From an uncultured Clostridia bacterium (GTDB taxonomy: Bacteria; Bacillota; Clostridia; Lachnospirales; CAG-274), in contig CALWDX010000070.1 in assembly GCA_944376805.1 (NCBI GenBank), positions 23,252-87,251 of the forward strand: a stretch of 64,000 nt of DNA. Reading direction: 5' to 3'. A program made the position numbers and the translations under genes. Every line of letters begins with the position of its first letter. The first letter of the stretch is position 1. Positions 9,174 through 16,140 of the stretch are shown one piece after another. The notes beneath the pieces were generated by a model that saw nothing but the letters and a program-made list of their open reading frames with translations, was not told the origin of the DNA and made no database searches.

Positions 9174-9182
9174 TTAAAAATT

Positions 9183-9214
9183 TTTTTAAGTCCTATATTG
9201 ACAGAAGCCGACCA
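9183..9214 (+). repeat. Attachment-site copy 1 (32-bp direct repeat, inner junction of the recombinase element)
   Basis: The 32 bases from TTTTTAAGTCC to CCGACCA are identical to 13767-13798. Upstream of them the two loci share nothing; downstream both continue as diverged copies of the same cotJC 3' half. A sharp switch at a short perfect repeat is the mark of site-specific integration. The exact 2-bp crossover cannot be fixed from one genome. Confidence 0.75.
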
Positions 9215-9530
9215 TGGCTTAGGAATATTCCCTGCAAATGCTGGTGGAGTACCATTTTCAGCAGATGGACTTCAATCTACAGGTAACCCTGTTGTTGATT
9301 TATACGAAAACCTAGCAGCAGAGCAAAAAGCAAAAGCAACATATGAATATATCTTAAATATGACAGACGACCCAGATGTAATAACACCTATTAAATTTTT
9401 AAGAGAAAGAGAAGTAGTGCATTTTCAACGCTTTGGTGAAGCTTTAAGGCTTGTTCAAGATTATTTAGATAGTAAAAGACAATTTATAATTGAAAAGCCT
9501 AATAATATGAGACCACAACCTAGAATGTAG
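9198..9530 (+). pseudogene. cotJC: Detached 3' half of cotJC, copy 1 (manganese-catalase-like spore coat protein)
   Basis: The frame encodes the C-terminal 110 residues of CotJC, a spore-coat protein related to manganese catalases. Recognisable pieces are ADHGLGIFPANAGGVPF, DLYENLAAEQKAKATYEY and the metal-site segment LREREVVHFQRFGEAL. Full-length CotJC is near 190-200 residues, so the N-terminal half is missing. There is no promoter or ribosome site; TTG at 9198 is only the first possible codon, and an in-frame stop lies at 9171. Codons are preserved (most differences from copy 2 are silent), so this is a cleanly cut gene half rather than a decaying one. The matching 5' half is expected left of the window, beyond the element. 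Confidence 0.85.
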
Positions 9531-9546
9531 TATATAAATATAATAG

Positions 9547-9592
9547 AAAGACTTATTAGCTTTAAAATGTAGAGATTAATAAGTCTTTTTAT
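9547..9592 (+). terminator. Terminator after cotJC copy 1
   Basis: AAAGACTTATTA (9547-9558) pairs with TAATAAGTCTTT (9577-9588), followed by T residues. It is a normal gene-end terminator, kept even though the gene half has no promoter here. Confidence 0.8.
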
Positions 9593-9667
9593 CCTTATTA
9601 AAAATCTTTTATGTGTAACATATGTTTGAGCTTTAACATTTTCAGTTTATTATTTTTAAAATTATGC

Positions 9668-9738
9668 TTGACAAAATAAGTAATATACTATACTATAATA
9701 TAATATAAGTTAACTAAAGGTAACATATTTTAACTAAA
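9668..9738 (+). promoter_or_regulatory. Promoter and likely metal-regulated operator of the iron-uptake operon
   Basis: TTGACA (9668-9673), 17-bp spacer, TACTAT (9691-9696). Downstream, at and after the expected start point, TTAACTAAA occurs twice, at 9710-9718 and 9730-9738, exactly 20 bases (two helical turns) apart; the first also forms the imperfect palindrome GTTAACTAAAGGTAAC. Such paired boxes over the start point fit an iron-dependent repressor of the DtxR or Fur type. Which regulator binds is inference. Confidence 0.55.
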
Positions 9739-9768
9739 AACAACAAGTATTTAAGGTGGAGGAATAAT

Positions 9769-10815
9769 ATGAAGTTTAAAAAAATAAGTTTAATTTTAAC
9801 TTTAGCTTTAGGTATTGCTATTACAGGGTGCTCAAATAACTCTGAACAAACATCACAAAATAATAATTTAGATAATGAAGTTAATACTAATGAAATAAAA
9901 AATGAACAGTATCCTATTATAATAAATCACGCATTTGGTGAAACAATAATAGAAAGCAAACCAGAACGTATAGCAACAATAGCTTGGGGAAATCAAGATG
10001 TTCCATTAGCACTTGGAGTGGTTCCTGTTGCTATACCAAAGGCTAATTATGGTGTTACTGATGAAACAGGATTATTACCTTGGACAAGTGAAAAATTTAA
10101 AGAATTGGGAGAAGAAAATCCTAATACTTTTGATGAGGTAGATGGGTTAGATTTTGAGTCGATAAGTGCATCAAACCCAGATGTTATATTGGCTGCATCT
10201 TCAGGTATAACAAAAGAAGAATATGATTTATTAAGTGAAATAGCTCCTGTTGTAGCATATCCAGAATTACCTTGGCAAACTAAATGGAGAGAACAAATAA
10301 TTTTAAATTCAACAGCTATGGGTATGGAAGAAGAAGGGAAAGAACTTGTTTCAAATTTAGAAAATATCATAAAAGAAGAAACTAGTAAATATCCACAAAT
10401 AGAAGGCAAGAGTGCTGCATTTTTCTATTTTAACCCATCAGATTTAGGAAACTTTTCTGTATATTTACCAGGAGATTCTAGAGCAGATTATCTTATAGAT
10501 TTAGGACTTATTCTTCCTGAAAGTATTTCAGAACTTTCAAAAGAATCTAATTCTTTTTATTTAGATTTAAGCTCTGAAAATGCTGAAGTTTTAAATGATA
10601 TAGATGTTATATTATGCTATGGAGATGAGAATTTATTAAAATCTTTACAAAAAGATAAATTACTAAGTACTATACCTGCTATAAAAAGAGGGTCTGTTGT
10701 ACTTATAGAAGATGGAACTCCACTTGCAGCTTCTGCTACACCGTCAGCTTTATCTATACCATATACTATTGAAGAATATGTTAAAATAATTAGTGAGGCA
10801 GTTGATAAAATATAA
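9769..10815 (+). CDS. Iron-siderophore/haem ABC transporter, substrate-binding lipoprotein
   Basis: A 348-residue FecB/FepB-type binding protein. It starts with a lipoprotein signal (positive KFKK, hydrophobic stretch, lipobox ITGC with Cys at residue 21), then a linker rich in Asn and Glu, then a periplasmic-binding-protein-II fold. Typical segments: NHAFGETIIESKPERIA near residue 52, then LGVVPVAIPK, and NPDVILAASSGITKEEYDLL. It captures ferric-siderophore or a related chelate outside the membrane and hands it to the two permeases that follow. Its stop overlaps the next start by one base (TAATG). The operon lies between the two cotJC halves. Exact ligand unknown. Confidence 0.9.
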   Translation: MKFKKISLILTLALGIAITGCSNNSEQTSQNNNLDNEVNTNEIKNEQYPIIINHAFGETIIESKPERIATIAWGNQDVPLALGVVPVAIPKANYGVTDETGLLPWTSEKFKELGEENPNTFDEVDGLDFESISASNPDVILAASSGITKEEYDLLSEIAPVVAYPELPWQTKWREQIILNSTAMGMEEEGKELVSNLENIIKEETSKYPQIEGKSAAFFYFNPSDLGNFSVYLPGDSRADYLIDLGLILPESISELSKESNSFYLDLSSENAEVLNDIDVILCYGDENLLKSLQKDKLLSTIPAIKRGSVVLIEDGTPLAASATPSALSIPYTIEEYVKIISEAVDKI

Positions 10816-11810
10816 TGAAAATAAAATTTATAAGTATGTCATTACTACTAATATTATTATTAGTATTTTGTATATTTAGCTCATTAGCATTTGGTTCTAA
10901 AAATATTGATTTAATAACAGTTATAGATACATTAAAAAATCTAGATAATAACAATTTTGAAGCAATAGTTGTAAAAGAAAGAATACCTAGAACAGTTTTC
11001 GGTCTTTTGGCAGGAGCTTCATTAGGAATATCGGGAACACTTATGCAATCAATAACAAGAAATCCTATTGCAGACCCAAGTATTTTAGGTATAAATACAG
11101 GATCAGCTTTATTTGTTGTTTTAGGCATTGCATTTTTAGGTGTTACAACTTATAAAGAATACATAATATTAGCATTATTAGGGGGATTAATTACAGCAAT
11201 ATCAGTTTATCTTATAGCATCTATTGGTAATGGAGGAATATCACCTATGAAACTTGCACTATCAGGTGTAATAATAAGTGCTATTTTGTCATCTCTAATA
11301 AATGTAGTTATGTTACCAAGAAGTGAAGTTATGAGTAGCTTTAGATTTTGGCAAGTGGGAAGTATTAGTGGGGTAACTTGGCAATCTATAATTGTAATGT
11401 TACCATTTATTATATTGGGTATAATATTAAGTTTTTTTGTAGCACCAGCTTTAAATGCACTAGCTTTAGGAGATGAAGTTGCAATAGGTTTAGGTGTTAA
11501 AGTAGGCTTAACTAGAATTATTAGCTCTATTTCAGTCATTTTATTATGTGGTACAGTAACTGCTTTAGCAGGACCTATAGGATTTATTGGTTTAATGGCA
11601 CCACATATTATTAGAATGTTATTTGGTAATAATATTAAGTTTATAATACCTATGTCGGCTTTTGTAGGTAGCATTTTATTAACTTTTTCAGACGTTATAG
11701 GAAGAATTATGGGTTCTCCTAGTGAGCTTGAAGTTGGTATAGTTACAGCTTTTATAGGTGCACCTATATTTATTATTATTTCAATGAAAGCGAAGGTGCG
11801 TTCATTATGA
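10815..11810 (+). CDS. FecCD-type iron ABC transporter permease 1
   Basis: A 331-residue membrane protein of the FecCD (BtuC) family with about 9-10 transmembrane helices. Family signatures are seen: RIPRTVFGLLAGASLGISG, then GTLMQSITRNPIADPSILGI (the loop contacting the ATPase), and in the C-terminal half GPIGFIGLMAPHIIRMLFG. It pairs with the next permease to form the channel. It is translationally coupled at both ends (1-base overlap before, 4-base overlap after). Confidence 0.92.
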   Translation: MKIKFISMSLLLILLLVFCIFSSLAFGSKNIDLITVIDTLKNLDNNNFEAIVVKERIPRTVFGLLAGASLGISGTLMQSITRNPIADPSILGINTGSALFVVLGIAFLGVTTYKEYIILALLGGLITAISVYLIASIGNGGISPMKLALSGVIISAILSSLINVVMLPRSEVMSSFRFWQVGSISGVTWQSIIVMLPFIILGIILSFFVAPALNALALGDEVAIGLGVKVGLTRIISSISVILLCGTVTALAGPIGFIGLMAPHIIRMLFGNNIKFIIPMSAFVGSILLTFSDVIGRIMGSPSELEVGIVTAFIGAPIFIIISMKAKVRSL

Positions 11811-12832
11811 AAGAAACAGATATTATTAGTAAAGGTTATTTAAAAAGAAAGAAGAATTCAATATTTATAACAATAATTTTATTATTAATAACCATAAGCT
11901 TATGTTTTAGTATGTTAATGATAGGTAAAGAATATTACTCATTAGAAACAGTAATAAAAGTTTTATTGGGGCAAGAAATAGATGGTGCTAATTTTGCTAT
12001 ATCTTCAATAAGGCTTCCAAGAATGTTATCAGGGCTTTTAGTTGGAATATCACTTGCTATTGCAGGAAATACATTTCAAACTATATTAAGAAACTCTTTA
12101 GCCAGTCCAGATGTTATAGGTATTAGTGCAAGTTCAAGTGCAGCAGCGGTATTTTGCATTTTAGTTTTAAATTATTCTGGAGCTATTGTATCAATAATAG
12201 CTACAATTTTTGGAATACTTATAACTACACTGATTTATATTATTTCAAAAGGAAATGTATTTTCTAATAATAGACTTATATTAATAGGTATAGGCGTTCA
12301 AACTATGTTAAATGCATTTATTTCTTATATTATGGTTAATGCAAATGAATATGATGTTACAAAAGCATTAAGATGGCTTAGCGGTAGCTTAAATGGGGTT
12401 CAAATGAAAAGTATACCTAGCTTATTTGTTATAACTATTATTTTTACTTGTATAATATTACTTTTGGAGAATCATTTAAAAGTTATGGAATTAGGTGAAG
12501 ATTTATCTATTTCTTTAGGGGTAAATACCAATTTAATAAGAATAGTACTTATAATAAGTGCAGTTTTTCTTATTGCTTTTTCTACTTCTGTAACAGGACC
12601 AATATCTTTTATAGCGTTTTTATCTGGTCCAATATCTAAAAGGTTAGTAGGGACAGGGTGTAAAAATATATTTATATCTGGTTTAATAGGAGCTATTTTA
12701 GTTTTATCATCTGATTTAATAGGACAATTTGCTTTAAATACAAGATATCCAGTTGGTGTTATAACAGGAGTTTTAGGAGCACCATATCTTTTAATATTAT
12801 TACTTAAATTAAATAAAAAGGGTGGTGTATAA
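11807..12832 (+). CDS. FecCD-type iron ABC transporter permease 2
   Basis: A 341-residue FecCD-family permease, paralogous to the gene before it. Signatures: IRLPRMLSGLLVGISLAIAG, then FQTILRNSLASPDVIGI and SVTGPISFIAFLSGPISKRL. Two different permeases next to each other are the rule in siderophore importers, where they form a heterodimer. The N-terminal 35 residues carry a positively charged stretch (LKRKKN) before the first helix. It overlaps the upstream permease by 4 bases (ATGA). Confidence 0.92.
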   Translation: MKETDIISKGYLKRKKNSIFITIILLLITISLCFSMLMIGKEYYSLETVIKVLLGQEIDGANFAISSIRLPRMLSGLLVGISLAIAGNTFQTILRNSLASPDVIGISASSSAAAVFCILVLNYSGAIVSIIATIFGILITTLIYIISKGNVFSNNRLILIGIGVQTMLNAFISYIMVNANEYDVTKALRWLSGSLNGVQMKSIPSLFVITIIFTCIILLLENHLKVMELGEDLSISLGVNTNLIRIVLIISAVFLIAFSTSVTGPISFIAFLSGPISKRLVGTGCKNIFISGLIGAILVLSSDLIGQFALNTRYPVGVITGVLGAPYLLILLLKLNKKGGV

Positions 12833-12833
12833 T

Positions 12834-13634
12834 ATGTGTAATAAACAAATATTAAAAGGCAACAATTTAGTTTTAAGTTATGAAAATAGAGAAATAATTC
12901 ATAATGTAGATATAACTATACCACCTAATAAAATAAGTGTAATAATAGGTTCTAATGGATGCGGAAAATCTACATTATTAAAAAGTTTTGCAAGATTATT
13001 AAAACCTAAATCAGGAAATATAACTATAAATGATAAACAACTCAAAGAATTTCATTCTAAAGAGTTAGCTCAAATTTTAGGTTTATTGCCACAATCTCCA
13101 ATTGTACCAGAGGGAATAAGTGTATTTGATTTAGTATCTAGAGGAAGATTTCCTTACCAAAGTTTTTTAAAGGGTAGCTCTAATGAAGATAAAAAAGCAG
13201 TTGAAGAGGCTCTTAAAATTATGGATATAGAAGAACTAGCAAATAGAAATGTAGATGAATTGTCTGGAGGACAGCGTCAAAGGGTATGGATAGCTATGGC
13301 ACTAGCACAACAAACAGATATATTATTATTAGACGAACCAACAACTTATTTGGATATATCATATCAAGTTGAAATTTTAGACCTATTAACAGATATAAAT
13401 AAAAAACATAAAACAACAATAGTTATGGTATTACACGATATAAACTTATCAGCAAGATATGCAGATTATATATTTGCTATAAGTAAAGGAAAGTTGATAT
13501 GTGAAGGAACACCATCAGAAGTTATATCAGAAGAATTAATAAAAAAGGTATTTAATTTAGATTGTGTAGTTATTCAAGACCCTATTTCAAGAACACCTAT
13601 GATTGTACCAAAAGGTAGGCATAATATCAAATAA
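12834..13634 (+). CDS. Iron-siderophore ABC transporter ATPase
   Basis: Start ATG 12834, two bases after the permease stop; the earlier in-frame GTG codons overlap the ribosome site GGGTGG and are rejected. The 266-residue ATPase has Walker A GSNGCGKST (residues 39-47), Q-loop LLPQSP, signature LSGGQRQR, Walker B DILLLDEP and switch His in VLHDINLSARYAD. It belongs to the FecE/FepC class that powers FecCD permeases. It completes the operon; no terminator is obvious after it, and 13635-13766 shows no gene. Confidence 0.92.
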   Translation: MCNKQILKGNNLVLSYENREIIHNVDITIPPNKISVIIGSNGCGKSTLLKSFARLLKPKSGNITINDKQLKEFHSKELAQILGLLPQSPIVPEGISVFDLVSRGRFPYQSFLKGSSNEDKKAVEEALKIMDIEELANRNVDELSGGQRQRVWIAMALAQQTDILLLDEPTTYLDISYQVEILDLLTDINKKHKTTIVMVLHDINLSARYADYIFAISKGKLICEGTPSEVISEELIKKVFNLDCVVIQDPISRTPMIVPKGRHNIK

Positions 13635-13766
13635 TTATTAAAATAAAAGTATCACATTATAAAGAAAGTAAATATTTTAGTTATAGAATACAGAAAAAAT
13701 ATATTTGTGTTGTATTTAATAAAAATATATGAATAAATTATTTTTATTAAACATAAATATTATGAA

Positions 13767-13798
13767 TTTTTAAGTCCTATATTGACAGAAGCCGACCA
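13767..13798 (+). repeat. Attachment-site copy 2 (32-bp direct repeat)
   Basis: Identical to 9183-9214 over 32 bases. It separates unrelated sequence on the left (the tail of the iron cassette) from the second cotJC 3' half. With copy 1 it brackets a 4584-base segment that holds the first cotJC 3' half and the iron operon but no recombinase. Confidence 0.75.
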
Positions 13799-14114
13799 CG
13801 GTTTAGGAATTTTCCCAGCAAGTGCAGGTGGTGTAGCTTTTTCAGCAGATGGTTTACAATCAACAGGTAACCCTGTTGCCGATTTATATGAAAATTTAGC
13901 AGCAGAGCAAAAAGCAAAAGCAACATATGAATATATATTAAATATGACAGATGACCCAGATGTTATTACACCTATTAAATTTTTAAGAGAAAGGGAAGTA
14001 GTACATTTCCAACGTTTTGGTGAAGCATTAAGACTTGTGCAAGACTATTTAGATAGTAAAAGACAATTTATAATAGAAAAGCCTAATAATATGAGACCAC
14101 AACCAAGAAAATAA
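13782..14114 (+). pseudogene. cotJC: Detached 3' half of cotJC, copy 2
   Basis: The same C-terminal 110 residues of CotJC as at 9198, differing at only four positions (N/S, P/A, V/A and the final M/K). At DNA level I count 35 differences in 333 bases, mostly silent third positions. The two copies therefore diverged for a long time under selection and then came together, rather than arising by a recent local duplication. It again lacks a start, promoter and N-terminal half. As the outer copy next to the tRNA cluster, it may be the host's original 3' end. Excision of everything between the missing 5' half and this site could rebuild an intact gene. Confidence 0.85.
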
Positions 14115-14159
14115 TTTATATTTTAATTAATATAAATATTTGCCATATAAATTATATAA

Positions 14160-14203
14160 AAAATAGCTAACTCTAAACTTATTTTTAGGTTAGCTATTTT
14201 TAT
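14160..14203. terminator. Bidirectional terminator between cotJC copy 2 and tRNA-Leu
   Basis: AAAATAGCTAAC (14160-14171) pairs with GTTAGCTATTTT (14189-14200), flanked by A and T runs. It can end transcripts from cotJC on the plus strand and from the tRNA-Leu on the minus strand. Confidence 0.8.
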
Positions 14204-14222
14204 AAAAACTAATTATTAATTA

Positions 14223-14303
14223 TGCCGCTGGTGGGACTTGAACCCACACGAGAAAACTCGCTAGATTTTGAGTCTAGTGCGTCTGCCATTCCGCCACAAC
14301 GGC
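14223..14303 (-). tRNA. tRNA-Leu (anticodon CAA)
   Basis: On the minus strand the acceptor stem GCCGTTG pairs with CAGCGGC. The anticodon loop CTCAAAA sits in a CTAGA/TCTAG stem and gives anticodon CAA. A long variable arm (GCGAGTTTTCTCGT) and GGTTCAAGTCC T-arm fit leucine tRNAs. The CCA end is not encoded. Confidence 0.95.
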
Positions 14304-14378
14304 TAATACAAAATAATTATACATATATTTCAAATATTTGTCAATGAAAAAAGAAATTAAAAAATTTTTAAAAAAGTA

Positions 14379-14407
14379 TTGACTTTTATTAAGTTATAAT
14401 TTATAAT
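14379..14407 (+). promoter_or_regulatory. Promoter of the plus-strand tRNA operon
   Basis: TTGACT (14379-14384), 17-bp spacer, TATAAT (14402-14407), about 45 bases before the first plus-strand tRNA. A near-consensus vegetative promoter. Confidence 0.8.
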
Positions 14408-14453
14408 AATGTTTGTTGTTAAAGTTTAATATAATATTTATTATATATATTTT

Positions 14454-14536
14454 GCAGTCGTGGCGGAATTGGCATACGCGCTAGACTAAGGATCTAGTGG
14501 TCCTAGACCTTGGGGGTTCGAGTCCCCCCGACTGCA
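14454..14536 (+). tRNA. tRNA-Leu (anticodon AAG)
   Basis: Acceptor GCAGTCG/CGACTGC, anticodon stem CTAGA/TCTAG around loop CTAAGGA, anticodon AAG for CUU codons, long variable arm. A34 would need deamination to inosine by TadA for wider decoding. CCA not encoded. Confidence 0.94.
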
Positions 14537-14539
14537 TAT

Positions 14540-14611
14540 GCGCGAGTGGCTCAGTGGTAGAGCATCGCCTTGCCAAGGCGAGGGTCGCGGGTTCGAATCC
14601 CGTCTCGCGCT
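14540..14611 (+). tRNA. tRNA-Gly (anticodon GCC), copy 1
   Basis: Acceptor GCGCGAG/CTCGCGC, anticodon loop TTGCCAA in a TCGCC/GGCGA stem, T-arm GGTTCGAATCC. It follows tRNA-Leu after 3 bases. CCA not encoded. Confidence 0.95.
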
Positions 14612-14617
14612 TAATAA

Positions 14618-14689
14618 AGGGTTATCGCCAAGCGGTAAGGCACAGGGTTTTGATCCCTGCATTCGTAGGTTCGAATCCTACTAGCCCTG
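14618..14689 (+). tRNA. tRNA-Gln (anticodon TTG), copy 1
   Basis: Acceptor AGGGTTA/TAGCCCT with discriminator G, anticodon loop TTTTGAT in a CAGGG/CCCTG stem. Discriminator G and an A-U first pair fit glutamine tRNAs. CCA not encoded. Confidence 0.93.
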
Positions 14690-14696
14690 TATTTTA

Positions 14697-14721
14697 AGCT
14701 ATGGAGGTAAACTCCATAGCT
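14697..14721 (+). other. Relic terminator hairpin after tRNA-Gln copy 1
   Basis: AGCTATGGAG pairs with CTCCATAGCT, the counterpart of the terminator at 14901-14931, but no T-run follows. It probably lets transcription continue into the second Gly-Gln pair. It marks the edge of the duplicated unit. Confidence 0.7.
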
Positions 14722-14744
14722 ATACAATTAAATATTTACACTCT

Positions 14745-14816
14745 GCGCGAGTGGCTCAGTGGTAGAGCATCGCCTTGCCAAGGCGAGGGTCGCGGGTTCG
14801 AATCCCGTCTCGCGCT
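14745..14816 (+). tRNA. tRNA-Gly (anticodon GCC), copy 2
   Basis: All 72 bases are identical to copy 1 at 14540. It belongs to a tandem duplication of the Gly-Gln-hairpin unit. Confidence 0.95.
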
Positions 14817-14822
14817 TAATAA

Positions 14823-14894
14823 AGGGTTATCGCCAAGCGGTAAGGCACAGGATTTTGATTCCTGCATCCGTAGGTTCGAATCCTACTAGCCCTG
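14823..14894 (+). tRNA. tRNA-Gln (anticodon TTG), copy 2
   Basis: Same as copy 1 except for compensated changes in the anticodon stem (CAGGA/TCCTG instead of CAGGG/CCCTG) and one base in the variable/T-arm region (CATCC for CATTC). Anticodon TTG kept. The paired change shows the duplicate is under selection for folding. Confidence 0.93.
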
Positions 14895-14900
14895 TATTTT

Positions 14901-14931
14901 AAGCTATGAAGTTTACTTCATAGCTTTTTTT
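14901..14931 (+). terminator. Terminator of the tRNA operon
   Basis: AAGCTATGAAG (14901-14911) pairs with CTTCATAGCTT (14916-14926), loop TTTA, then a T-run. The region 14932-15101 after it shows no gene. Confidence 0.88.
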
Positions 14932-15101
14932 GTATATAGAATACCATTGTTCTATGAGGTATTACAAAAATGCTGTCCTTATAAAAAGAAAATATATAGA
15001 AATATAAGATAAATAATAATTAAAAGATTAATAATATTAAAGTTTATAAATATTTACAAAATATCTTAAGACATAGTGACTAATAACCCTTATATAGTGA
15101 G

Positions 15102-15126
15102 CAAGCCACCCATATGGGTGGTCTTG
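15102..15126. other. GC-rich perfect palindrome after the ROK kinase gene
   Basis: CCACCCATATGGGTGG (15106-15121) is a perfect 16-bp palindrome extended by CAAG/CTTG. It stands out by base composition in this AT-rich DNA. It lies 9 bases past the ROK kinase stop (minus strand), where a terminator is expected, but no T-run follows on either strand. An mRNA-stabilising 3' hairpin, a repeat-family element or a protein-binding site are all possible. Confidence 0.5.
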
Positions 15127-15134
15127 ACCAATAA

Positions 15135-16031
15135 TTATTTAAAAAGTGCCATACTGCCTATTAATGTGCTTTTTGAAGTATCTTGTGATAAGTAAATATT
15201 CGTATTATATTTTAAGTTTTTTATAAAAGTATTTTTAAAAAGGTTATAACTTTTTGAAATTTGTCCGCCTATTATAATATTTTTAGCATCAAAATCTTTT
15301 AATACAATATTTAAAGCATTAGCAAAATCTTCGCCAAAATTATCAAATGTAATATTTGAATTTTTATCAATATTATATTTTAAAGAAATGTCTTTAACAT
15401 TATCTACTTTAATATTAGATATGTTATTATAAAAGTTTATAATACCTCTAGCTGAAATATAATCATCTATAATTGAGTCTTTAAATGCTATATTATATAT
15501 CCAACCATTTTCTCCAATATCTTTACCATTTTTTATTACTTTACCATTTTCTAAATATGTAGAGCCACAACCTGTACCGATACAAATAGCTAAACATTTA
15601 TTATTTTTTAATATTTGATTTATTTCTAACTCACCTAAAGCAAATAGTGTTGCATCGTTTTCAAATAATATATTGAAATTTTTATCTATTCTATTTTTTA
15701 TATTACTATTGTTTATAAAATTTAAAATTTCATCTTTTATATTTACATTGTATATACTTTCATATTTGTTTATATTTTTTATTTTACATATGCCATGTTC
15801 ATAATCAAAAGGACCTGGAAAACCAATTCCAATACCTAATAAATTACCATAATTATATGAATTAAATTCATTTTCTATAATATTAAATATGTTATTTAAA
15901 ATAGTATTTTTATCTTCATTAGCTAAAGAAGAACACATATTTATATTATCATTTAAAATATTTCTATTTTCTAAAACCACACCGGATTTTATATTTGTAC
16001 CACCAATATCTAAACCTATATAAAAATTCAT
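15135..16031 (-). CDS. ROK-family sugar kinase (probable manno- or glucokinase)
   Basis: A 298-residue ROK protein. The N-terminal phosphate-binding motif is GLDIGGTNIKSGVV. The family motifs GIGFPGPFD and ENDATLFALGE are present, as is CIGTGCGSTYLENGKVI; the usual ROK zinc-binding cysteine cluster is not obvious, as in the shorter members. It phosphorylates a hexose at the 6-hydroxyl with ATP in the cytoplasm. Divergent to mannose-6-phosphate isomerase and GH38 alpha-mannosidase, it most likely makes mannose 6-phosphate from mannose released by the mannosidase. AGGAGG precedes the start. Its promoter overlaps that of the isomerase. Confidence 0.8.
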   Translation of the reverse strand: MNFYIGLDIGGTNIKSGVVLENRNILNDNINMCSSLANEDKNTILNNIFNIIENEFNSYNYGNLLGIGIGFPGPFDYEHGICKIKNINKYESIYNVNIKDEILNFINNSNIKNRIDKNFNILFENDATLFALGELEINQILKNNKCLAICIGTGCGSTYLENGKVIKNGKDIGENGWIYNIAFKDSIIDDYISARGIINFYNNISNIKVDNVKDISLKYNIDKNSNITFDNFGEDFANALNIVLKDFDAKNIIIGGQISKSYNLFKNTFIKNLKYNTNIYLSQDTSKSTLIGSMALFK

Positions 16032-16058
16032 AATATACCTCCTAAAAAAATAATATTT

Positions 16059-16110
16059 ATTATAACATATATAAAAAAGTCTTGCAATATGTTATAACAT
16101 ATGATATTTT
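16059..16110. promoter_or_regulatory. Overlapping divergent promoters sharing one -35 box, with GntR-type operators
   Basis: TTGCAA at 16082-16087 is its own reverse complement. Rightward it is followed by a 17-bp spacer and TATTTT (16105-16110) for the isomerase; leftward by a 17-bp spacer and TATAAT (16059-16064) for the kinase. The rightward spacer holds the perfect 16-bp palindrome ATATGTTATAACATAT (16087-16102), and ATTATAACATATAT (16059-16072), a near copy of its half, overlaps the leftward -10. GTTATAAC resembles GntR/HutC operators, and a GntR gene lies in this operon. Confidence 0.7.
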
Positions 16111-16140
16111 ATAAATATAAAATGTAAAGAGGTGATTTTT

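Noticed and set aside
1..9190. Prophage
   Set aside because: No capsid, tail, terminase or lysis genes are visible; sigma-like, DUF6870 and recombinase genes fit an integrative element better, though the left part is not in view.
9183..13798. Composite transposon flanked by insertion sequences
   Set aside because: The flanking repeats are gene halves with a 32-bp identical edge; there is no transposase and there are no terminal inverted repeats.
14497..14889. Two reading frames of 62-66 codons in the tRNA cluster
   Set aside because: They are translations through the tRNA genes and their duplicated spacer; no ribosome site is present.
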